Shown here: positions 1 to 4,910 of the stretch, piece by piece
Layout: the number at the start of each line of letters is the position of its first letter
Position numbering within the stretch: position 1 is the first letter of the stretch
Notes under the pieces: generated by a model
Database searches by the model: none
What the model was told of the DNA's origin: nothing
What the model saw: the letters and a program-made list of their open reading frames with translations, nothing else
Translations under genes and position numbers: made by a program
From: CAZBQG01 sp964493945
GTDB lineage: Bacteria > Pseudomonadota > Alphaproteobacteria > Rhodospirillales > UBA2165
NCBI GenBank assembly: GCA_964493945.1
Contig: CAZBQG010000283.1
Coordinates: 1-5,051, forward strand
DNA length: 5,051 bases
Direction: 5' to 3'

Positions 1-61
1 TCACAAACCACGCCCAAAAGCAATTCCTTCACACGCTCCTTCGCGGGGGGTGACGGAAATA

Positions 62-532
62 TCAGTCCTTGGCGCCGAGATCGATGGTCTTGGCTTTTTT
101 GGCCCGTCCGGATTTCCCGCCGCCACTTTCGATTTTGATGTTGCGCACTTCCGGCTCGGGCCGGGGGCGGACCAGATCCACATGCAAAAGCCCGTCTTCC
201 AACCTGGCGGTGAGCACCTCGATCCCTTCGGCCAGCACGAAGCTCCGTTGGAACTGGCGCGCGGCGATGCCCCGGTGGAGGAACAACCGCCCGTCATCCT
301 CGTCGCCCTGGTGGCCCCGGATGACCAATTGATTGTCTTCCAGATTGACTTCCAGTTCCTCCATGGAAAATCCGGCGACGGCCAGGGTGATGCGCAGGCT
401 CTCCTCGCCGGTTTGTTCGATATTATAGGGCGGATAGCCATCCGCCGGGGTCTTGGAAACCCGGTCGAGCACGCGCTCGAATTGATCGAAACCGAGCATC
501 AGGGGGCTATCGAAAATAGGCATTCGGGCCAT
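62..532 (-). CDS. Small heat-shock protein, Hsp20/alpha-crystallin family (class A, IbpA-like)
   Basis: The 156-residue product is an ATP-independent holdase that should bind unfolding proteins in the cytoplasm as oligomers and pass them to DnaK/ClpB. A short N-terminal arm with FDQFERVLDR (residues 15-24) precedes GYPPYNIE (32-39), the typical opening of the alpha-crystallin domain in class A bacterial sHsps. The domain runs to about residue 134. It includes the ITLAVAGFSMEELEV strand region (48-62) and the conserved A-x4-G-x-L motif, seen as ARLEDGLL (109-116). The basic tail ends in TIDL, a plausible I-x-I/V/L oligomerisation motif. I chose the ATG at 532 because AGGAGG lies about 8 nt upstream and the arm then starts as in the family; a longer frame back to 616 would run through the leader hairpins. 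The gene stands alone behind the flagellin locus. Its leader suggests control by an RNA thermometer. Family assignment is secure; ibpA orthology is not. Confidence 0.95.
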   Translation of the reverse strand: MARMPIFDSPLMLGFDQFERVLDRVSKTPADGYPPYNIEQTGEESLRITLAVAGFSMEELEVNLEDNQLVIRGHQGDEDDGRLFLHRGIAARQFQRSFVLAEGIEVLTARLEDGLLHVDLVRPRPEPEVRNIKIESGGGKSGRAKKAKTIDLGAKD

Positions 533-538
533 GAGCGG

Positions 539-619
539 TCCTCCTCTTAACCTTAAGCAAGGATGCGTGCCGGGCCCTCTTGGAGGCACCCGGCAATCAC
601 CGGCGGGCACAAGCACCCG
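539..619 (-). promoter_or_regulatory. ROSE-like RNA thermometer in the hsp20 5' leader
   Basis: Read on the minus strand, the leader holds three successive hairpins. The first (619-604) is a six-pair stem closed by a CUUG loop. The second (594-569) has an outer GCCGGG/CCCGGC stem and an inner CCUC/GAGG stem. The third (563-539) pairs UCCUUGCUU with the ribosome binding site AGAGGAGGA, leaving one unpaired G (complement of base 558). This is the hallmark of ROSE elements: a U(U/C)GCU stretch pairs with the Shine-Dalgarno sequence around a bulged G. ROSE elements are known upstream of hsp20 genes in alpha- and gammaproteobacteria, where the last hairpin melts on heating. Pairing was done by eye, with no folding energies, so melting behaviour is inferred. 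Confidence 0.75.
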
Positions 620-627
620 GAGAACCT

Positions 628-655
628 ATTATAACTGAATGGTTTTTTAGAACAA
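628..655 (-). promoter_or_regulatory. Putative hsp20 promoter (TATAAT -10, TTGTTC -35)
   Basis: On the minus strand a perfect TATAAT lies at 633-628, with TTGTTC at 655-650 and a 16-base spacer. The predicted transcription start is near 621, directly before the first leader hairpin, which gives a leader of about 90 nt, as expected for a ROSE element. The -35 overlaps the final Leu-Phe codons of the flagellin locus. The -10 fits a housekeeping sigma factor; a heat-shock sigma-32 contribution cannot be excluded because the -35 is weak. Confidence 0.55.
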
Positions 656-1419
656 CTGGAGGATGGAGCGTTCAGACTGAGCGGCGATGCCAGTGGCGGC
701 GACGCTGAGCAGGCCCCGGGTCTGAGCCGTCAGCGCATTGGCGGCTTCCTCGTTGAGATCGGCCTGGACCAGCTTGGCGGAGCCTTCTTCCAGATTGTTC
801 ACCAGGTTGTTGGTGAACTCTTCGCGGATGGAAAGCACGCCCGCATTGACGCCCAGGCTTTCGCCCGCCGCCCGAACCTGGGTGAGGGCCGCATCGATGC
901 TGGCCGTGCTAAGCGTAATGCTCAATCCGGTGGTGTCATTGGCCGTGCCGTTGATGGTCACGCTGGAAGATCCGTCCTCGTTGAAGGGCACTTCTAAATT
1001 ATCAGGGGTGCCCTCGATCAGGTTGGTGCCGCCATAGGATGAATTCCCGGCCAACCGTCCAATTGCACTTTCAGCTCATCGAATTGCGCGCTCAGATTTG
1101 CCTGTGTGGTAGCGTCCGAAGTCTGTTCGTAAAGCTGAGCCACCGCCTTCATATGGTGGAGCATACCGCTGATGGAATTGAGCCCGTCGGTCGCCGTGGT
1201 GACCTTGGAAATACCTTGGGAAATGCTGCTTTTCACGCCGATCAGGTCGGAGGCACGGTTGGACAGGCTGTTGGACACCGTAACCGCCTGGGCATTGTCG
1301 ATCAGGGAATTGTGTTTCTTCCCCGTCGAGATGCGTTTTTGGGTCCTGGCGGTGAAATCCGCTATTTTCTGCGTTGAATGCAGAGAGGTGCGGACCGCAC
1401 TGCTTAAACTTACTTCCAT
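647..1419 (-). pseudogene. Flagellin, split by a one-base frameshift
   Basis: The locus encodes a short flagellin (about 257 residues if the frame is restored), the filament subunit exported through the flagellar type III apparatus. The N-terminal half (1419 to about 1051) has the D0/D1 signature: a start resembling ISLSSAxRT, TQKRISTGKKHNSLIDN, then SNSLSNRASDL. It runs into a +1-type frame ending WPGIHPMAAPT and a stop at 1018. The C-terminal half (about 1054-647) continues in the next frame with LAGNSSYGGTNLI, a short variable region, and a D1/D0 end of the form ANALTAQTRGLLSVAATGIAAQSERSILQLF. Adding one T in GGTTGG at 1051-1056 joins the halves as QLDGLAGNSS. The start ATG has GGAAGAGG about 4 nt upstream (1423-1430). 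Both ends are well conserved, so the lesion is either recent or a sequence error. If real, the first frame yields 133 residues without the C-terminal helix, which could not polymerise. Confidence 0.85.
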
Positions 1420-1574
1420 CGTCCTCTTCCTTTCGGTAGCCCCGCTGCCTTGGTCCGTCTGACTTTAGGCCGGTGGCTTTGCGTCCCGCGATTTCTGGCG
1501 GTTTGCCTTGTCGTGGTAGGGCCGCACCCTGTTGATGACATGCGTTTTATGGGTGGAATTTAGGGGAACCCGCT
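1420..1574 (-). other. Non-coding region upstream of flagellin
   Basis: Nothing in this stretch looks like a gene. It holds the flagellin ribosome binding site (1423-1430) and presumably the flagellin promoter. A TAAAG at 1467-1463 resembles the -35 of sigma-28 flagellar promoters, but I cannot find a matching GCCGATAA-type -10 at the expected spacing. No convincing sigma-54 GG/GC pair is visible either. The promoter class is therefore open. Confidence 0.4.
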
Positions 1575-1599
1575 AAAAAATACTGTGACCCAGGTCACA
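1575..1599 (-). terminator. Putative intrinsic terminator of the kinase/ATPase gene
   Basis: Read on the minus strand, TGTGACC-TG-GGTCACA (1599-1584) forms a 6-7 bp stem with a minimal loop. GTA and six T residues (1580-1575) follow. The TGA stop codon of the upstream gene sits inside the left arm. The stem is short and only moderately GC-rich, so termination may be partial. The same palindrome is a perfect match to the CRP half-site pair TGTGA-N6-TCACA, so it could instead be an operator. Confidence 0.45.
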
Positions 1600-3142
1600 T
1601 TTGAGGGGTTTTCAGCCCCAATATCCGGGCCGCCACCTGGCAAATCTGCTCGAAAGAGCCCGAACTGTCCATCCGCTCCCACTCCATTTCGCCCAGATCA
1701 TAATCAAGCTGCTGGCGGACGATATGGGCGTCGGCATCGGAAACATCATTGCGCCGGTCCGTAACGCGGCTTTCCAGGAGATGGGCGGGAGCATCAAGCC
1801 AAAGCCCCTGAAAGGGCAGGCCAAGCCCGCCGGCCACCCGGGCAATGGCGGCGCGTTCATCCGGGCGGGCGAAGACGGCATCGGCGATCACGCTGTGCCC
1901 GGCTTCAAGGCCGGTCCGGGCATCCTCCATCAATTGGGCATAGGTGCGCTGTCCCATATCGGGCCCATAGAATTCCGGGGCGAGCCGCTCATGGGGGCCG
2001 GCCCCGGCCAGACGCTTGCGGATGGCGTCCGACCGCACGATGAAGGCACCGGGCGAGGCCCCCAGGCCGGGAGCCAGCCCGGCGGCCAGGGAGGATTTGC
2101 CCGTCCCCGACAGACCCCCGATGGCGATGAGGCGGGGCGGCGGCGGCGACAAATATGAAACTGCCCGATCCAGGTAGGCCTTTGCCTCTCTCTGGTAGTC
2201 ATTTTGGGCCGTCCGGCTGGCCGCCACATAGGCCCGCACCGAGGCCCGCATGGAAAGAAACAGGGGCAGGCAGGCAAGCGCCCCGGCGTCACCGGTCACA
2301 TCCAAATAGCGGTTGAGCACCCGGGCAGCCCCGTTCCCCTCCCCCCGGTGGTCCAAATCCATGAGCAAAAAGGCCAAATCGTAGAAAACATCGATCAGTG
2401 AAAAGGTTTCGCTGAATTCGATGGCGTCAAAAAGCACCGGCTGTCCCTTGATCAGGACCAGATTGCCCAAATGCAGATCGCCATGACAATGCCTGACCCG
2501 GCCCTCCCCGTGACGGGCATCCAGTAACGGGGCCAGCCCCTCCAGCGCATCGCGGCTTGTCCGGCCCAGGGCATCCACCTTGGCTCGGTCCAGGCAATCC
2601 TCCGCTGCCTGGATCAGGCTTAAGCCGTTATTGGCCAGTATCTCGCCCGTACCAGCGGCTCCGCCCCGCTCATGGGAGACTTCCGCCTGCTCATGCACCG
2701 CCGCGATGGTTTGGGCCAAATCCTCCAAACCATCAGGTTTCAGGCCACCCGTCCCCACCAGATGATCAAACAGCCCGTCCTGGCCAAAGCGGTTCATTTC
2801 CACCAGATATTCAACGGGCTCGCCCGGCCCGCCCAGGCGGAACCCGCCTCCCGGCAGGCGCGTCAATGGGGTCACACCCCGGTAGATTTCAGGGGCCAGC
2901 GGCCGGTTGATGGCGATTTCCGCCTCACATGCCAGGCGGCGCAGCTCCAGGGTGGAATAATCCAGATAAGGCAGGGTTAGGGCGCGCTTGAGTTTATAGG
3001 CCCGCTCACCGGCCAGGAAAATAACCGAAATATGGGTTTCCACCTTCTCCACCGGGCCCGAAACGCCAAGCGCCACATTACCAAAGGCATGGGGCTGGCT
3101 GAGAAATTCGATTATCTGGTCCTGGAAATGGCTGTCGTTCAC
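1595..3142 (-). CDS. Bifunctional APH-type kinase / P-loop ATPase fusion protein
   Basis: The product has about 515 residues and two parts. Residues 1-330 resemble the aminoglycoside phosphotransferase/choline kinase-like fold, with ETHISVIFLAGERAYKLK (about 35-52) as the nucleotide-side strand and lysines. HCHGDLHLGN (218-227) carries the catalytic-loop H-G-D and Asn, and LFDAIEF (237-243) supplies the metal-binding Asp. Residues 335-515 form an AAA_33/zeta-toxin-like kinase domain with Walker A GLSGTGKS (343-350) and VRSDAIRKRL just after it. Such fusions are often annotated as a bifunctional aminoglycoside phosphotransferase/ATP-binding protein. Their substrate is unknown and drug resistance should not be assumed. 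The frame stays open to a TTG at 3172, but that codon lies on a T-run with no ribosome binding site. I prefer GTG at 3142 (TTG at 3145 also possible), which leaves the usual short lead before the EFLSQPHAFG helix. The gene is divergent from usp, with an FNR box between them. Confidence 0.88.
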   Translation of the reverse strand: MNDSHFQDQIIEFLSQPHAFGNVALGVSGPVEKVETHISVIFLAGERAYKLKRALTLPYLDYSTLELRRLACEAEIAINRPLAPEIYRGVTPLTRLPGGGFRLGGPGEPVEYLVEMNRFGQDGLFDHLVGTGGLKPDGLEDLAQTIAAVHEQAEVSHERGGAAGTGEILANNGLSLIQAAEDCLDRAKVDALGRTSRDALEGLAPLLDARHGEGRVRHCHGDLHLGNLVLIKGQPVLFDAIEFSETFSLIDVFYDLAFLLMDLDHRGEGNGAARVLNRYLDVTGDAGALACLPLFLSMRASVRAYVAASRTAQNDYQREAKAYLDRAVSYLSPPPPRLIAIGGLSGTGKSSLAAGLAPGLGASPGAFIVRSDAIRKRLAGAGPHERLAPEFYGPDMGQRTYAQLMEDARTGLEAGHSVIADAVFARPDERAAIARVAGGLGLPFQGLWLDAPAHLLESRVTDRRNDVSDADAHIVRQQLDYDLGEMEWERMDSSGSFEQICQVAARILGLKTPQM

Positions 3143-3184
3143 CAATGATGACCCGCATCCGGTTGACCACAAAAAAAACTACGA

Positions 3185-3200
3185 TTTGATCCCGATCAAA
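3185..3200. promoter_or_regulatory. FNR box between the kinase/ATPase gene and usp
   Basis: TTGAT-CCCG-ATCAA (3186-3199) matches the FNR/Anr consensus TTGAT-N4-ATCAA exactly, with one further T/A pair on each side. Its centre (3192.5) lies 28.5 bases before TAAAAT at 3221, close to the geometry of class II FNR-activated promoters (site near -41.5). The regulator encoded at 4099-4833 has the recognition helix expected to bind this motif. On the minus strand the box lies between a weak TTGCTT and TAGTTT pair 17 bases apart, so the same site might repress the kinase/ATPase gene. Confidence 0.8.
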
Positions 3201-3220
3201 GCAATGCTTCCTGGCAGCCC

Positions 3221-3244
3221 TAAAATGGCGCCCCAGCCGGAGGG
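3221..3244 (+). promoter_or_regulatory. usp core promoter -10 and ribosome binding site
   Basis: TAAAAT (3221-3226) is a good -10 and places the transcription start near 3233. No proper -35 is needed because the FNR box occupies that position. GGAGGG (3239-3244) lies 7 nt before the ATG at 3252. The resulting leader is only about 19 nt. Confidence 0.6.
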
Positions 3245-3251
3245 ATAGAAA

Positions 3252-4078
3252 ATGGATTTAACGGATATTCTGGTTCATGTGGGGGGCGATGATCAAGGCT
3301 CCGGGCGGATCGAAATTGCGGCAAATCTGGCCACCGCCCACGGTGCCCATCTGAGCGGGCTTTTCGTACGCCCCGCACCTTATCTAGCCCTCTATGATTT
3401 AAGCGATTTCCCCACCGAAATCCTGGAAACCCAAGTCGAGGAATGGCGCCAGATTGAAAAAAAGGTGGAAAATTTTTTTCCGAGACCGCCAAGGCGGCTG
3501 GCATTTCCCATGAATGGCTTTGCCGGGAAGGCCATCCTTTCGATGTGATCCTGGAGGAGACGCGCTTTTCGGACCTTTTGGTCATGGGGACCCATAACCC
3601 GGAGGCCGGCGGGCTGGGCGATCTGGCGGGAAGCCTGATCCTCTCCACCGGACGTCCGGTTCTTATCGTTCCACCCGAAACCCCGGCCAAAAAAGTAGGC
3701 CAGCGGGTGATGGTCGGCTGGGACGCTTCGACACCCGCGGCACGCGCCGTCAACGACGCCATCCCCCTGCTGGCCGGTGCCGATGAGGTGGATATCGTCG
3801 CCATCAATGCAGAATCCTCCCAAGCAGGCGTTGGGGCCATCCGTTGCGCCGAAATCGGACGCCATCTGGCGCGCCACGGGATCAAGGCCGAGACCCAATC
3901 CATCAGCGTCGATAATGTGGGGGTGGCTGATGTTCTGATGTCGCGCGCCGCCGACCGCAAAGTGGATCTTTTCGTCATGGGCGCCTAAGGCCATCCCCGC
4001 TGGCGTGAACTGGTCCTGGGCGGGGTCACGGCACATATGCTGGAACATATGACCATCCCCGTTCTCATGGCTCATTAG
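3252..4078 (+). pseudogene. Two-domain universal stress protein (UspA family), frameshifted and interrupted by a stop
   Basis: With both lesions repaired this is a tandem-Usp protein of about 275 residues, the usual family size. Such ATP-binding cytoplasmic proteins are often induced by low oxygen or stress. Domain 1 opens with MDLTDILVHVGGDD and closes with DLLVMGTHNPEAGG and STGRPVLIVPPE. Domain 2 opens with RVMVGWDASTPAARAV and should end in the G-x2-G-x9-G-S/T nucleotide-binding motif. Lesion one: the frame beginning at 3252 leaves register at a T7 run (about 3473-3479) and stops at 3548, while the true continuation (SETAKAAGISHEWL) is in the -1 frame. Lesion two: TAA at 3986-3988 replaces the expected Tyr in MGAYGH. 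Beyond it GHPRWRELVLGGVTAHMLEHMTIPVLMAH is intact to TAG at 4076-4078. The apparent second frame (3545-3988) starts inside domain 1 and is unlikely to be a separate gene. The FNR box and good promoter suggest the gene was functional recently. Confidence 0.88.
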
Positions 4079-4079
4079 G

Positions 4080-4119
4080 GAGCCCCAATAAACAGCCATC
4101 AGATAATAAGGTGGGGCTC
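4080..4119. repeat. Inverted repeat at the convergent usp/fnr-like gene ends
   Basis: GAGCCCC (4080-4086) is complementary to GGGGCTC (4113-4119), giving a 7-bp stem with a 26-nt loop. It spans the end of the regulator gene (stop at 4099-4101) just after the usp stop. No T-run follows on either strand, so an intrinsic terminator is not well supported. It may be a weak bidirectional transcription barrier or chance. Confidence 0.3.
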
Positions 4120-4833
4120 GAATTCGGAGATCAGGGTTTTCAAGTCCGGAATGCGCACCATGCGCCCTTTGAACAGAGCCACATCGTCTTCTTCCAGCTT
4201 GCGGATCACGCGGGACATGGATTCGGGCGTGGTGCCGATCATGGAAGCCAGATCGTGCCTGGAAATGGGCAGATCCATGACCAGAACGTCACCGTCCCGG
4301 TAAGTCTGATAGCGGTCCATGAGGACAACCAAAAGATGGGCGAACCGGGCCCGGACCGACAGAGCGATATTTTGCAATATTCTCAGCTCGGCCGCACCCA
4401 ACTGGTTTGAGATGCGCTGCAAATAGCGGTAACCGAAGGCCGGATTGCGGCGCAGAAGGTCGCGCATGGTACTGGCCTGGATATGGCAGACGCGGGACGC
4501 CTTCAGGGCTTCGCCGCTGGCCATGTAGGGTTCTTCGGCGATCACCGCCCGGTACCCCATGGTTTCTCCGCCAACCGAAATATATAAAAGCACCGAATTT
4601 CCGTCCACATCGGTTTTGCGCACCCCGACCTGACCCTGTTCGATGCAATAAAGGCCGTCGCACTGATCCCCTTCCATGAAAATCAGTTCGCCGGCCACAT
4701 AGCTCTTGGAATTGCGTGCCTGATCGAGCGCCTTCAGGCCCTCGGCGTCGAGTATCCCCCAATCGCTTGATGCATGCATGGGGCAATCCACGCAACGCAG
4801 GATCATTTGATCCGATTTTTTATTGCCAGCCAC
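4099..4833 (-). CDS. Crp/Fnr family transcriptional regulator, FNR-like
   Basis: The 244-residue product has a cyclic-nucleotide-binding-type beta-roll (about 30-120), a long dimer helix (about 130-172) and a C-terminal winged helix. The recognition helix reads TPESMSRVIRKL (202-213); its E204, S207 and R208 match the E-x2-S-R set with which FNR reads TTGAT half-sites. The N-terminus has RCVDCP (C14, C17), and C116 in SRVCHI aligns with the internal Cys122 of E. coli FNR. The third N-terminal cysteine is missing: residues 22-23 are serines. C58 and C63 do not align with known ligands. It may therefore hold a cluster with a non-cysteine ligand (compare the Asp ligand of B. subtilis FNR), bind it weakly, or not sense oxygen. 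The GTG start at 4833 is preceded by GGGAAGG at a 6-nt spacing. The FNR box upstream is centred 36.5 bases before this start, which fits autorepression better than activation. Confidence 0.9.
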   Translation of the reverse strand: MAGNKKSDQMILRCVDCPMHASSDWGILDAEGLKALDQARNSKSYVAGELIFMEGDQCDGLYCIEQGQVGVRKTDVDGNSVLLYISVGGETMGYRAVIAEEPYMASGEALKASRVCHIQASTMRDLLRRNPAFGYRYLQRISNQLGAAELRILQNIALSVRARFAHLLVVLMDRYQTYRDGDVLVMDLPISRHDLASMIGTTPESMSRVIRKLEEDDVALFKGRMVRIPDLKTLISEFEPHLII

Positions 4834-4858
4834 TGGATACCTTCCCTCGATCCGGACC

Positions 4859-4880
4859 TGATTTGATCCGGATCAAATCA
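4859..4880. promoter_or_regulatory. Perfect 22-bp palindrome containing an FNR box
   Basis: TTGAT-CCGG-ATCAA (4863-4876) is an exact FNR consensus, and the symmetry extends to 22 bp with arms TGATTTGATCC and GGATCAAATCA. It lies in the region upstream of the FNR-like gene. For the plus strand, TAGAAG at 4899-4904 is 29.5 bases from its centre, the class II activation spacing. For the minus strand, activation geometry would put the start inside the regulator gene, so repression there is more likely. Confidence 0.85.
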
Positions 4881-4898
4881 CAAACGCGGCCAAAATGG

Positions 4899-4904
4899 TA
4901 GAAG
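4899..4904 (+). promoter_or_regulatory. Putative -10 of an FNR-activated promoter reading out of the window
   Basis: TAGAAG matches TATAAT at four of six positions and sits where a class II FNR promoter driven from the palindrome at 4859-4880 should have its -10. The predicted start is near 4911. The -10 is weak, as is common for activator-dependent promoters. Confidence 0.45.
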
Positions 4905-4910
4905 AAGAAC

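Noticed and set aside
1..61. Possible start of a minus-strand gene at GTG 32 reading VKELLLGVVC towards the window edge
   Set aside because: AAGGAG lies only 3 nt upstream of the GTG and just ten codons are visible, so neither a gene nor a lipoprotein signal can be supported.
50..550. Plus-strand open frame of 166 residues over hsp20
   Set aside because: It is the mirror of the Hsp20 coding sequence, with no ribosome binding site or family resemblance.
1460..1470. Sigma-28 flagellar promoter ahead of flagellin
   Set aside because: A TAAAG is present but no GCCGATAA-like -10 stands at the right distance, so the promoter class cannot be called.
1601..2980. Several plus-strand open frames over the kinase/ATPase gene
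   Set aside because: Low-complexity Pro/Gly/Arg-rich translations typical of shadow frames in GC-rich DNA; the minus-strand gene has clear catalytic motifs throughout.
3545..3988. A separate single-domain Usp gene starting at GTG 3545
   Set aside because: Its start falls in the middle of the first Usp fold and lacks a well-placed ribosome binding site; the upstream frame supplies the missing N-terminal half, so a frameshifted single gene explains both.
3220..4099. Long minus-strand open frames (up to 252 residues) opposite usp
   Set aside because: They are antisense to a clear Usp coding sequence, show no recognisable domain, and arise from GC-rich third positions. One overlaps the end of the regulator gene without a plausible ribosome binding site.
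4289..4795. Alternative minus-strand frame of 168 residues within the regulator gene
   Set aside because: Arg/Gly-rich out-of-frame translation inside a clear Crp/Fnr coding sequence.
4801..4815. Extra TTGAT near the regulator start as a second FNR site
   Set aside because: Only one half-site is present; the partner half (ATCAA at four-base spacing) is absent and the bases are within codons.
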